Assembly (NCBI RefSeq): GCF_000499845.2 | Contig: NC_023759.2 | Coordinates: forward strand, 36,254,273 to 36,318,272 | Direction: 5' to 3' | Source: Phaseolus vulgaris | Taxonomy: Eukaryota > Streptophyta > Magnoliopsida > Fabales > Fabaceae | Length of the DNA stretch: 64,000 bases | Shown: positions 41,521-55,200 of the stretch, one piece after another | Layout of the letters: every line of letters begins with the position of its first letter | Numbering within the stretch: the first letter of the stretch is position 1 | The notes under the pieces: generated by a model | Databases searched by the model: none | The model's input: the letters and a program-made list of their open reading frames with translations, nothing else | What the model was told of the DNA's origin: nothing | Made by a program: the position numbers and the translations under genes

Positions 41521-44130
41521 CATTACAAATTACCACAGGACCATTGCATGCATAGTGTCCTTTGGAACAACGTAAAATAAAGTGGAAAAAGCAAGGGTAA
41601 CATGGTCAATGGAATCATTACTATAAAAATATCTTTAGACAACCATTTTTAAAGGCTTTATGTAAATAGTTCAGAATCATAGTCTATGCGCATGTTGTTT
41701 ATAGTTTTGATTTATAGACGATGGTCAGACAACCGTAGCCTCTTAGACCACTATGGGCCACAATAACCGTCGTCTATAGTGTAGGTAATGCTAAAATGTT
41801 TTCTTTAATCTTGTTCTTATTTTTCTTGCTTTATTATTTTTTATAACCCAACAATTGGTACCATCTGTGGGGACAAAAAAAGAAAGTCAATAAGATATAG
41901 AAATGACCACCAAGCATGGTGTCGAGAAATTTTTAAGAGAGAATGATTTCGGATTATGGAAACTCAAGTTGTGGACAAAGGTTATGGTAAAGGAATAGAG
42001 GTTGTGGAGGGGCTTAAGAGTTTCAACGGTGACACACAACAACGGTGACGAGGAGAACATGAACAACAATTTTGAACTTGGAAACCCACTTGTTCATCAC
42101 TGAAAATGGAGAGAAACAAATCAATAAAGCAAAAAAATATATGAAAAACAACATAAAAAATAAAAGGAATGCACATTACAAGAAATGAGAGTAATGGCAC
42201 AAAGACGAAAAGACTTTGAGTGAAAAAATATAAAAGCATACAAACGATGGTTATGACCTAATAAAGGTAATCTGTATGCTAAACATAGGTATAATACCTT
42301 CTGATTGCCTAAAAATCATAGTATATAATGATCATTATATACAACAATTATCCATCCAACTGTAGTCTATACATTATGTTTTCAAATAAATAATTGTTAT
42401 AATTAGAATTGTAGTCTATACTATACGTTAATTTTATTTTAAAAATTATTATTGTGGACGATATTTTCACTTAAATTAGTGTTTATACATGTCGTAAAAT
42501 TTTCTTTTTCACTAGTGAATGCATGTACGTGTGAATTCGTTTATTTCTTCATTGATTGCAAAGATAAAAACATCACTCTTCTCCCGCATATCCATTCTCT
42601 TTCATTCGTAAAAATTGACATGACCAGCGTCCCACCTTTTCATCCGTTGCTACAGTAGAGTAGCACATCCAAACACAGTGTAAGCAAAAGTATATTCTTG
42701 TGATGTTTAATAGTTAAGAAAAATTATAAATTATAGATATTTGATGTTAAAAATTAAAATAATTAATTTTTTTAATTATAATGAATTAATATATTTTCTG
42801 AAAAGAAATGCATTAATTAAATGTCGTTTAAGATAGAAACAAAATGTAAGAATAAAATTGAAAGAAAATGATGAGTAAGATGAGACAGTGATTAGAAAGT
42901 TATCTCTACATTCATTGTTCGTATGGTATAGGATATTAAATGATACAGATAAGTATTGAGTTATGCAAGATGTGAAATGACGTTAATGTATGTGGACAAG
43001 CTGCATTCCGTACCAATCTTCAATTTTCTCATTCATTTATTTCGTTTCACCGTCATCGACTTCCAGTTTCAAAAAATCCTAACACATTTTTCCCTTAATA
43101 CTTGTAATTTTACTTTTTTTTTTAGTTCAATCCTATTATACCATTTTTATTTATTTTCTAAATTTTTACTTTAATATAAGAGTTTTAATAACTTTTTATT
43201 TAACTATTAATAAAAAACACTTTCAAGATAGAACTTTTTTTTATGATCGGAATTTTAAATTTTATGCCACCTTATAATGTTCTAACATGAAGTTTTACAA
43301 ACTTCAAATGTTAAATTTAGAACCCTAAACATAGACAAAAAATGTGTGATAAATAATTGAAAAAATTAAAAGTTTTTAGTAAAAAAAGAAAGAAATATAA
43401 AAATATAAGAAAAAATAAATTTCATAACTTCAATTCAAACAGATAAAAAAAATACATTTGAGGTGATAATTATGTCAAAATGTGTGCTTAATATATGAAA
43501 GACATGGAGAAACACCTAGTTGTTAACATACACTTGGGCCATGAACGACATTCATTAACGTAAGAACTTCTTTTCCAAAGGAAACTAAGGAGAGATGAAG
43601 ACAGAACTTAGTATAAGTAGTATAAAAAAGCAAAAAATAAAATAAAATTCTACATCATCAAATTCATTTACAAATTGGTTTGTCCAGTTCACAAGAGTTT
43701 GAATTCTCACATCTTGCTAATCATTTAAATATTGCCAAAAGCCTTGACATTCTTTAGTGATGTGTATCCCGACATCTCCCTAAGAAATTCCATTTTGGTC
43801 AGGAGTAAGATGAGTCATAAGAAGCCATTGATGAAAAGCAAGAATCCTAAAACTAAAACCTCACAAGCAAAACCCAGCAAAAACAAAAAGGTAATCCCAA
43901 CAAAACCCAATAGAAATAAAGACAATCTTGAAACGAAAACCCAGAAAAATAAACTAGCAAATGTTGAGAACAATTTTAGAGAATAAACGAGTCTGAAGAA
44001 AAAAAAGCAAAAGTGAAGAGAAGAGTAATACTTATTTGAGAATTTTTTTTATCAACGATTTATAAATCATAAACCTTAAATCCAGAAGTTTAAATCATTT
44101 GAAATTATGTCATGTAAAAGGATGTAAGTC
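41521..44130. other. AT-rich intergenic DNA, transposon-like scraps
   Basis: 41612-41781 looks like a small CACTA-type remnant (ends ACTATAAAAATATC and CGTCGTCTATAGTG, with repeated AGACGATGG / GACAACCGT words). Between 42240 and 42440 are diverged words of a similar kind. A Lys/Asn-rich frame at 43732-43986 has no recognisable domain and is not called. Confidence 0.4.
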
Positions 44131-44134
44131 AGAG

Positions 44135-44455
44135 TATGGTGTTTCAAAACGGTTTAGTGGAATGCACTAATTAGAATGGTAATCAGAAAGACATTTAAGT
44201 AGGTGCGAGGTCCTGAAGTAACGTGACAGTACAACTTTAGAAATTCTTGGAAGTGATGTTTAAGAATTTCGTATAAGGGTTTTAAAACGCTGGTTGATAT
44301 TTCAAAACGATTCAATTGAATGTACTAATCAGAATGTTAATCGTGAAAAGGCATTCAAGTAGGTGCGAGATCCCGAGATCCCGAAACAACATGACAGTAC
44401 AACTTTAAAAACTCGTAGATGTGATTTTTGAGGATTTCATAAAATGGTTCTAAAA
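44135..44455. repeat. 158-bp tandem duplication, two diverged units
   Basis: GTTTCAAAACGGTTTAGTGG and TAAGTAGGTGCGAGGTCC in the first unit correspond to ATTTCAAAACGATTCAATTG and CAAGTAGGTGCGAGATCC in the second, offset about 158 bp. Both end in a TTTTAAAAC- or TTCTAAAAT-like stretch. There is no coding content. Confidence 0.75.
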
Positions 44456-46210
44456 TATTTGTTAAGTTTTCATCCTATTTAACTCAAGATATTGTGTATT
44501 TTCTTAGACTTGGGTCAATCCATATATAATCAAGTAGATGGAGAAGATGACACCTAATGGTAGTGTTAAAAGAATATAAAGTTTAAGTATAACATAAGAG
44601 CAAGTTGCCATTCGGGCATAAATTTATCAATCATAAGACGTCATATTTAAAAACCTAATGAGATTGATGTTTTTGAAATTTTGGAAGTTTAAGAAACAAC
44701 TAAATCTTTATATTCTGAAATTTATTATTTTTATCCTACATCTTCTATCTCTCAAATCAATTTTCGAATACTTAAACTAAGCTAACTAACACTAAAAAAT
44801 AACTTAAGACCTTAAGTTGAGAGAGAAATTTAAATTTACTAATTAACTTAAACTCACTACCTTGAACCACATGATATTAATAAAAAAGATAAATTATTTT
44901 AAAAAAATAGAAAATTTTATTATATAATCTATTCATTTTTATATATTTTTCTTGAATCAACAATTTAATATTTACTATGAACATATTTAATCTTCTTTAT
45001 GACATAAAAATGAGAAACTTGCATGGCAGGGCAATCGAGATGCTCAACTAACTCTATTATTGCTGTAAGCATCCGTAGGTGTGAATTGTCAGGATGATTA
45101 TTGCATCGTCTATCTGCCTCGAAGTGCACACTCTCCTTTTCTATTTAGTTTCTAGTTTTTGTCCATCATTTTATTTCCATTCTTCCTCTAAGAAATTTAC
45201 ACTAACAAAAATTAGTGCAAACCCTATAAATAGATCTTATGAAGTATTTCTTTTCTAGTGATGATTGCTGTGCTATTGTGCTAAGTTTATTCAACCCAAA
45301 AATTACTGAAAAATCAATCTGTACAAATTATAGAAAATATATACAAGACCCAATTTTATTATTGGATTAAATGTATACTAGCTACCAAATAACTTAGTCA
45401 ACTATTTACTAATAAATTTGACATGTACCAAACATTTGTTTTTATTCATATTACATCACATCTAACAAAATAATAATCTGAAGTGTCTTATTTTAATTTT
45501 ATTTATTTTTGTTGATAAAAAAAATTCTATCTTTTATGATATTATACTTAAAAGGTGCTGATGGGTTTAATTACTTTGTTAGGCAGCAGGTTTTTGGTTC
45601 TGGTTTGGTTTGACGTCAAATAGGAGCAGCAATTGTTTAGATGTTAGCTTTTTATTGTGAGCTGTATTTTCAGTGTTGTACTTGGTTGAACTGATTGTTG
45701 CTGTTAGGAATGGAGGAGTCTTGTAATATTTACTTGCTGTTAGTTTTAGTTTTGTATCACACTCATAAAAAAAGTTCCTTATAATTTATTTAACTTTTTA
45801 TTGATAAAAATAAATCTTTCTGATATTATCTTATAAACTGATATTTTAAAACCCAACAAAATAGTTCATTTTTCAATAAATAGAAACTTTATAGTTTATA
45901 AATTCTTATATTTCAATGTACACAGACACATAATAACCTTCATCTTATCATATATATATATATATATAATTGTTATCATTTAAATATAAATATATAAAAG
46001 AGCGTTCTATAGTTTAGCATACACGTTGTCTACTTCTAAAAATTCAACAAATAGTGCATGAATCAGAAATAAAAAAGAGTGCCCCATTTAGATAAAGACG
46101 CAGTACTCTTCAATAACTGCTATCAGAAAGTATTCAACAAACATATAAACGTGTTCACACAGTGCCATAATGAAATAAGCAATATGCAATACCTAACGGG
46201 TAGCACTAAT
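44456..46210. other. AT-rich DNA upstream of the ABCG gene
   Basis: Nothing coding. TTTGACGTCAAA near 45609-45620 is a perfect palindrome containing TGACGTCA, a bZIP-type core, about 650 bp before the gene. A (TA)n run is at 45949-45968. Confidence 0.4.
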
Positions 46211-46219
46211 AAAAATATC

Positions 46220-46232
46220 TATCTATATATAC
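46220..46232 (+). promoter_or_regulatory. TATA-like box of the ABCG gene
   Basis: CTATATATACATT lies about 30-40 bp before the translation start at 46261, which would leave only a short leader. Other TATA-like words occur in this AT-rich region, so the exact start is uncertain. Confidence 0.35.
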
Positions 46233-46260
46233 ATTTTAGCTGATAGACATGTAAATCCAT

Positions 46261-49200
46261 ATGGAAGAAGAAAAGATGTCTGCTACCAAAATGGAATTGC
46301 AGAGAAAGGAAGGTATTGCAGTGGAGAATAAGAGGAGAGTGTGTTTGGTTTGGGAAGATTTGACAGTGGTGACATCAAATGGTAGAAAAAGTGGAGAAAA
46401 GGAACTCTTAAAAGGGTTAACTGGTTATGCAGAACCCAACAGGATTATGGCACTTATTGGTCCTTCAGGATCTGGGAAATCAACTTTACTTGCTGCACTC
46501 GCTGGTGCCTAAACTTCTCTCCCTCTCTTCACTCTCCACACACTTTCTTTCACATTGCTTACTTCACAATATTAACCACTTCTTTTGCTTCATTAACTAT
46601 ATTTTTATACTTTCAACATACTTCAACAAATTTCTCCACAAATCTTTTAGGATTAACAAAGATAAAACAATAAGTTACAACTAATTTATGTACAAATTAT
46701 TTATACTGATTTTTTCAAAATATGTCTTTTAGTTTATGTATAAGTTAATTATGAAAAATATTATTTTAATTTAAGTTTTCTCATTTTCTTCTTCTAACAC
46801 TATCTTTTGTCACTTAATCCTAATGCATGAATCATGAGTCTCTAATGATTTGCTATTTCTTTTTAATTTTTAATCTTTTTTATTGTGGACAATGAAAGCA
46901 ACTTGGTTTAAATCTTATAAACTTCGTTTAAGTTATACCACATCCTTTTCCTGCCATGAGAATCCAGTGAGTGTGTAGAGCTTTTATATACCAAGAATAA
47001 TTAACTTACTACGTGATGATTGGTTTACTAAATTTTACTCATTTCCATTTTTAGAATATTTCTCTATCTCAAATTATTTTTCACTTTGAGAATATAAAGT
47101 ATAGTTCTTTTCATATATAGTAACCTCAAGAGATAATCCCCTAATAAATGCAAGTTTCACAACACTTAATATTTCTCAGAAATGTTTAAAAAAGGATAGA
47201 TATATACGAATGTAATATTATCCATAAAAGGTATTTTTTTCTATAATAAATTGCTCTAAAAATTATCTACTAATATAAAAAGTAATATTTTTTAAATTAA
47301 TTACTTTGAAATTGATATAAAAAATTAGGGGGTAATATTTCTTTATTTATTTTTAAAAAACTTGCATCAATCCTAATCATGACGAATATAAAATTTAGTT
47401 TTTAGAATAGGTTGTCGGTTATAAAATTTATTTTTTAGAATAGGTTGTCGGTTATAAAATAGTAACTTGTTAGGTAGATTGTAGTGATGACTGTATAATA
47501 AAGTCATTAAAAAGAAGTGAAAGCAACCGAGATAAAACAAAAATAACACTTTTCAATATAACAGTAACTGAGAACATAGTGCATGTAAAAAGGTTTTATT
47601 TAACCATAGTGACAGTGTATTCATTAATTTTTCCATATTTAATTATGTTTTTATTACAGTTCTTTGTTTTTTTCTCTTAAACTAAAACAATAATTTAATT
47701 TTTCAATTTTTAATGTAATTTTTGAAGTACTATCGATTATATTATTTTAATTTTATTATTATTTTATGTCATTAGATTACATTATGTGAGTGTGTAAATA
47801 AAAATGGTCATATATGATTTGTTGTGTTTTCAGAACAGAAAATAAAACATTCGAAAACAGAAACTGTTTTATGTTGTCTTGAATATCGTGTTCTCTGATT
47901 CCAACAGGGATACTTCCAAACAATGTTAGGATGAGCGGAAATGTGCTACTGAATGGGACTACCAGAAGGACGACAGGCTGCAAAGATGTTGTAAGTTTAG
48001 CAACACAGTAACAGTGTTTTTAGACTATTTTATACTCTTTACAAATAAACTCTTTTTTATAAAGAATTTAAATTATTTTATGATAAAATATATTCAAAAG
48101 GTTAAATTTTAGAAATTGATAATTTTACTTAAAAAAAGGTAAGAATTTATTCATTTTTATAGTTTTTCATATTCTTTTATTAAATATTTTTAGTTTAGTT
48201 AAAATGAAGATGTCGCCAACTCTATGAATTCGATCAATATCAGATCATCGACACGATATTTTATCATTTTTAATTAGTTAGTTGGATGTCTTTTTAATCA
48301 AAACCAATCATGATTATTTTCGATGTATTTTCAGATGTACACTAGTGTTAGTTTTTAGTTGACGTCACTTATTTTTTTTTAACATCAAGAATGTTTTTTT
48401 AGTGAATATCAAATTTGGATTAGGATGTTAGTTAGTTTTGTTTTTTATGCAATGCAGAAAAAAGTATTTTTTACCAATATAAATAGATGTTATTTCTTGA
48501 TTGATTTTAGATAAGTTTTTTTTTTCATTATTTTTTTATAAATAAAAAAAATAAATATAAACTATTTTAGGAGTAATCCAATCATTTTACAAAACAATTA
48601 TTTTGAAAAAAAAGAACTTATAAATTTATCAAAAAACTGTTAACTAAAAACTAATCTGAACAGAAAAAAAACCTAAATACTCTTGATAAAAAATAAACTA
48701 AGTTCATAAATCAAGACATCAATAAAAAATACATTTAGATCACTACAAGAAAATCATGAAATAGAAACTAATTTTTAGAGACCAAGATAATTAGTTACAA
48801 TAAAAACTAAAATAGAGACAATTTTAAAAACTAAAAAAAAATTGGTTTCTAAATTAGTTTATATTATTTTCTATTATTGTTAAATAGTTTCTAAATTGGT
48901 ATCTAATTAGCAACTAAGGTTTTAACTACCAATTATTTAGTTTCTAAATTTGGTAGCAAAAACCTTGGTTGCTAATTAGATACCAATTTAGAAACTATTT
49001 AACAATAATAGAAATTAATTTAGAAACCAAATTTCTTTTTAGTTTTCAAAATGGTATCTAATTTAGTTACTATTGCAACTAATTATTTTGGTTTCTACAA
49101 ATTGGTTTCTATTTTATAATTTTATTGTAGTGGATGTTAAAGTATTAAAAGTTTAGTTGAATCAGGACAAAAATCTCTTTAATCACTCCTCTTATCTATA

Positions 49201-52200
49201 ATTTTTTATTCATTGTAATCGAACCATTTCAAGTTATGTAAGCTTAAATTTTCTAGTAGATCTTAATAGGAATTATTTTTAGACAGGACTGTTGGAACTA
49301 TTTTTAGTTCTTATTGATTTTAAATAAAAATATTTTTAAAAAAAATAAATAAATATTAATCATTTTATAGGTAATCCAACATTTTTATAAAATAATTCTT
49401 TTAAAAAGAGATTATGTAAACTTACCAAAACCTTCAACTAAAAAGGAACATGGACAGCTAAAAATAACTCTACCTACTCAAAACTATTAAATACATTTAA
49501 AAAAATTAAACAAGTTCACGGATCACAACACTAAAATAAAGAAGAAAAATATGTAGAAACACATTTAGATGTTAACCAGAATAAAACCTTTAGTTGAACT
49601 AAGAAAGAAAATCTCTTCAATCACTTATCCTTTAAAAATGTACTTATTCTTATATTAATAAAATAACTTTTCAATGATATCTATAAATTTTTATTCATTG
49701 CAATGGAACTATTTCAAGAATTTTTTAGTAGATGTTAGTAGGAATTATGTTTAGACTGAAACTGTTGGAACTATTTTTAATTAAGTAGGACAATGTTATT
49801 TCTTGAGTGGGAGTGTTTTCGACTAATGTTACAACAAACATTGATTAAATTTTTTTGTCGATGTTGACAATGATTATTTTTATCAATGTCACTAACATAT
49901 ATTTTTTTGTCTGAAGTTGGTAAAAAAATTTAAATGCGAATGGAGAAAATTTCGATCAACCTTAATTAAGATTTTTCTTCTTCTTATGTTAGTTGGTATT
50001 TTTTTTTTTTTATCTTTCATTGGTCAAAAATCAATAAAAGAATTTCGATCAATGACATTTTAAAAATAACTTTAATCAATGTTAACAAAAATAGTTATTA
50101 TAAGTTGAAAGTAACCTCAGTTAATCTTAAGAAAGAAAAACTCTTTATCTGTGTTAGTTAAAAAAAAATGCGAACATCAATTGAAAAATAACATTGACTA
50201 TTTTTTTTTACTTAAAAAATATTATTAATATTAAAATAAAATTTTAATTTATTAATAATTAAAATTCAATATCTAAAAAAATAAATTTTTAGAAATTTAA
50301 ATTATTTTATCGAAATAAATTATTTAAAAAATAAAATAATTAAAACAAACAAATTGAATTTAATATATATTTAAATTTTTTAAAATATAAATTTTCTCAT
50401 CCTAACATAAAAAAAAGTTGTTCCAGTGATTACGCACAATATCCACTTATCTCATGAGCTTCCAAATCCAGTGTCATCTTAATCGAAAAATCTGAGTGTT
50501 CTCTTCCATTTTTGGTCATGTTGTTCAACCATTGCAAGTCTCATGCTTGAAGTTGTTTTCCTTTCTCTTGACCTTAGTTCTTCCCTAAATAGGTGATTTT
50601 GCCTTCGAAAATCACACATACTTTTTCAGGTCTTCTTTCTTTCTTTCTCCATATATATCCAATGGAGTAGACCCACGTTCTTGCTAACATCGTAAATTCT
50701 AATCAGTGAAGATTTCAATTTCTGAAACATTTGAAAATAGTTTCGTAAAGATGCTATAATTTGTGGAAACACTGTTTGACTTCTCTGCTGTAGAGTTGTT
50801 GTCAGCATCAATGCCATTAGCCATAAGTCCTTACGATTGTAGTAAAAGAAGGTCGAAAACACGAACAAGGTTGATGTCCAATCTTCAATTTGTTTTGTTT
50901 AATGATTATTGGTGTTAAAAAATGTATTATTCATGAAGTAACCCCACCGTATTCACATGAATCTAATGGAGTGGCTGAAAGGAAAAATAGGACTCTTAAA
51001 GAAATGATGAATGTTTTGCTTATTAGTTCTAATGCTCTTGATAATGTTTTGCTTATTAGTTCTAAGAAAAAGAAAATAAGATCTAAAATTTCTGATTGTA
51101 TGTTCTCAAGCTATGTGGAACATAGGGCTACCTATAGGTTTCTTGTTCTTAATAGTGATATAATTGAACGCAATACTATAATTGAGTTTAAAAATATTGA
51201 GTTCTTTGAACATGCTTTTCCCTTAAAGATTAATGGTACATCTGAACCGTCTATAGATACAGCTAGTGATGCCATGTGTGAGGTGTGAGGAGAAGTAAAA
51301 GATAGAGAAGGGAAACATCCTTTGGAGATGATTTTTACACTTATCTAGTTGAAAATTATGTAACAAGTTTTGTAAAAGCTATTAGTACTCCTGATGCAAA
51401 ACATTGGGATAAGGTCATTAAGATTGAAATTGATTCAATTAAGAAAAATAATACTTAGACCTTAATAGATTTTTCTAAAGGAGCAAAATCCATTGGTTGT
51501 AAGTGGATCTTTAAGAAAAAGTATCATCCTGATGATCCATAAAAAAATATAAGGAAAGATTAGTAGAAAAAGGTTTTACTCAAAAACCTAACATATGAGT
51601 GTTATTAGCTCTAGCATCTATCTATAAACTAGTTATTCACCAAATGGATATTAAAACAACTTTTCTAAATGAACTAGAGGACAAAATTTATATGACTAAA
51701 CCTGAAGATGTGTAGTTTTAGGTTAAAAAAATAAAATGTGCAAATATTTATAATGACTAAAATAGGTGTCAAAACAATGTCATGAAAAACTTGACAATGT
51801 TTAACTTTGTGATGTTTTTCTACTAACAACGTTGATAAATGCGTGTACATTAAATATGAAAATAGTGCATGCGTCATTATAAGTTTATATGTGGATGACA
51901 TGCTGATTTTTGGTACATGTGATGATATAGTTTTTAAAACAATTTTTTCTTGGATCTAAGTTTGAGATGAAAGGCATGAGTGCAACAAGTGTTATTTTAG
52001 GAGTTAGAGTCATAATGAAGAAAGATAGTATATTACTATCTCAATAACAATATACTGCTAAACTTATTTGAAAAGTTTGGCTATTATGACTTTAAATCAG
52101 TGAACATCCCTTATGATGCTAACTCTAAATTAAGGAAGAACAAAGGAAAATCTATCTCCCAAACTCAGTATGTCCAGATAATTGGGAGCTTATTATTTAA

Positions 52201-55200
52201 TGAACTTTTATAGACTATACATTGCTTGTGTAGTGATGATCCACGTCTCATAAAATCAACCTTGTTCGTGTAGAGGTAGTGGTTTTCATGGACGAGTTCG
52301 AGGAAGAAGAAAAGCTAATTTTGACAAATCCGCCATTGGATGTTTCAATTGTATTAAAGTTGGACACTTTCATAGGAATGTCACACTAAGGAAAGCAATT
52401 ATACGGAGATTTCATAAGAAATGTTGCTAATGACTAGCATAGGAGATACCAGATTCTGCAAGATGACTGGTTATTGGATTCTGGTTGCTGTAATAACAAG
52501 TGCAATAAAAAGGAATATTTTGCAGATGTAGATGAACAATTTGTAGATATTATAAAACTAGGAAAAAATGCAGTCTTGGTGGTGAAAGGCAAATGGAATG
52601 TTCGGGTGTAGATCAACAATCCAATACAAGTGATAACTGAAGTTTTTCATGTGTCTGATTTAAAGAATAATCAGCAGATTGTTGGACAACTTCAAGAGAA
52701 GGGCTAGCTGTACTTATTCAACACAACATGTGTAAGGTCTATCATTCTGAAATGGGTGTTATTATAACCTCTGTGGTGACTCCAAATCACATGTTCAAAA
52801 TAATAACAGTAATACTCACTAGTGATACTATTAAGGAAATAATTATTATTAAATTATACGTAATTATATGCAATTAATTTAATAATGATAATGATTAGTG
52901 GATCACCACATAATTAACTTTTAATTTGGAGAGAAAGTCTCCATACACTTGTATATATTTCCTATACATGAGTGATGTAAACACACAAGAGAATAAGAAA
53001 TATACATTTTTCTTACCATCTTCTTATATACAATTTTCTTATATGGTATCAGAGCACTGATTCGTTTACTCGCTCAACAATAATGGTAAAAGTGACACTT
53101 TTGTAAACGTTGCATGTTTGTTTGCCTATAACTCGTCTATTAATTCAGCTTCTACGAAACCATGAATTTTGGATAGCGGAGCAACCGATCACATTGCATC
53201 GGATTCACATTTTTTTACACACACTTCATCATCCTTTGTTCCAAATGTTAATCTACCCAAAGGCTCCACTACGCCCATCTCATCTACGGACACGATTAAA
53301 TTCAATGACAATATCACTCTCAAAGATGTTCTTTGCGTTCCTTCTTTTAATTTAAATCTCATGTCCGTTAGTAAGATAACCAGTTCACTAAATTGTTGTG
53401 TCGTTCTTTTTCCACATGATTGCGTTTTGTTGGACTTGGCTATGGGGAGGATGATTGGCTCGGTGAACAACACACACAGGCTTATACTACATGTCCTCTC
53501 TTCCAAACCAAGCCCACACATCTCAAATTTTGACCAACCCTGATTTATGGCACAAGCGCTTCAAACATCCTTCTCTGGCGCGTCTACAACTTGCATCTTC
53601 ATTACTACCTATTAGTAAAATTCTCATTCCCATTCATAATAATTGTAGTATTTGTCCCAAAGCTAAATAGACAAGGCTACCTTTCCTTTAAGCATAATAA
53701 AATATCATTCTCCATTTAATCTATTGCATTGTGACATTTGGGGTCCTCATAAAACCCCAACTCATTTTGGAAAACGTTTTTTTTCTTACTATAGTTGATG
53801 ACTATACTAGATGTACTTGACTATTTCTTATGAATCACAAAGTCTGAAACCCAACATCTCTTATCATTCATTACATTTGCACAAAATCAATTTCAGACAT
53901 CTATTAAAATCATTCGCGTTGACAACAGATAGAAATTTATTTCAATGCGTAATTTTTTCTCAAAAAAGGTATTGAATGTCAACACACTTGCGTCTACACT
54001 CCTAAACAAAATGGAGTAGTAGAACGCAAACATAGTCCCCTTTTAAACACAACACAAACCCTCCTATTTCAGTCTCATTTACCATTAGAATTTTGGGAGA
54101 ATGCGTTTTAACTGCCACATATATCATTAATCGCTTGCTATCACCTTTACTAAAAAATAAATCACTTTTTGAGATGCTATATTATCGCCCACCTTCACTT
54201 TCTCACCTAAAAACTTTTGGTTGCCTCTGTTATGCAACTGTTGTTTCACCTAAGCAAAAATTTGATCCGCGCATCCAACAATGCATCTTCATTGGTTATC
54301 CTCACAATAAAAAAAAACACAAATTATTTGATAGAGATGCAGACTCACCTTCTATGAAAGTGTTTTCCCATTCTGCCAGTAGTCTCGGATGCAATCCTCA
54401 CCTTCATTACAACATATTTTGCCCGCTATTGACATTGACTTACCCACTCCTGTCCGACATTCACTCGATCCACCATCTTCTCCTACTCTCGTCACAATGC
54501 ACCCTGAACCTCCAACAGACCAACCTTCTTCTCCCACGCCAGGAAGTCTAACACCCATTTTTGAACCTTCTCCTGTCGACCTTCCTCTTTGACAATCCAG
54601 TCGCACATCAACCCCACCTTTTTGGCTTCAAGACTTCGTAACGGGATCCCATTTCCAAGCCAATCATTCGATCACTACCTAAGATCGACCGAATGGAACC
54701 AGGTATTCTATACATCATTTTCTTTCTAATTCAAGATTTTCTTCTACACATAGTGCATATCTTGCTAACATTATAGTCACCAAATAACCTCAGACTTATG
54801 CTCAACCTATCCTTGATCCAAATTGGCAAAAAGCAATGGAAGAAGATTTTTCCGCTAAATCAAACGTGGACCTTGACAGTGTTACCGTCGGGTAGAAACC
54901 CATCAGATGCAAATGAGTCTATAAAATAAAGTACAAATCGGATGGCAGCATCGATAGATATAAGGCGCGCCTTATCGCAAATGGGTACACTCAGATTGAA
55001 AGTGTCGACTATTGCAAAAAAATTTCACCAACAACGAAATTAACAACTTTAAGGTGTCTCTTCACCATTGCAGCAGTTAGAACTTGGTTTATTCACCCGC
55101 TAGATGTGCAAAATGCCTTCTTACATGGTAAATTGAATGAAATTATTTACATGGACTTGCCACCCGAGCATCATCGACAGGGGAGAACCTTGTATGTCGA

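Noticed and set aside
41612..41781. A defined CACTA mini-element
   Set aside because: The two ends agree only loosely and no 3-bp duplication could be fixed, so it is kept as a transposon-like scrap.
43732..43986. An 84-codon Lys/Asn/Thr-rich ORF
   Set aside because: Low complexity, no conserved domain, in AT-rich DNA with no splice or promoter support.
45609..45620. TTTGACGTCAAA palindrome as an ABCG promoter element
   Set aside because: Such palindromes occur by chance and it is about 650 bp from the ATG; mentioned but not called.
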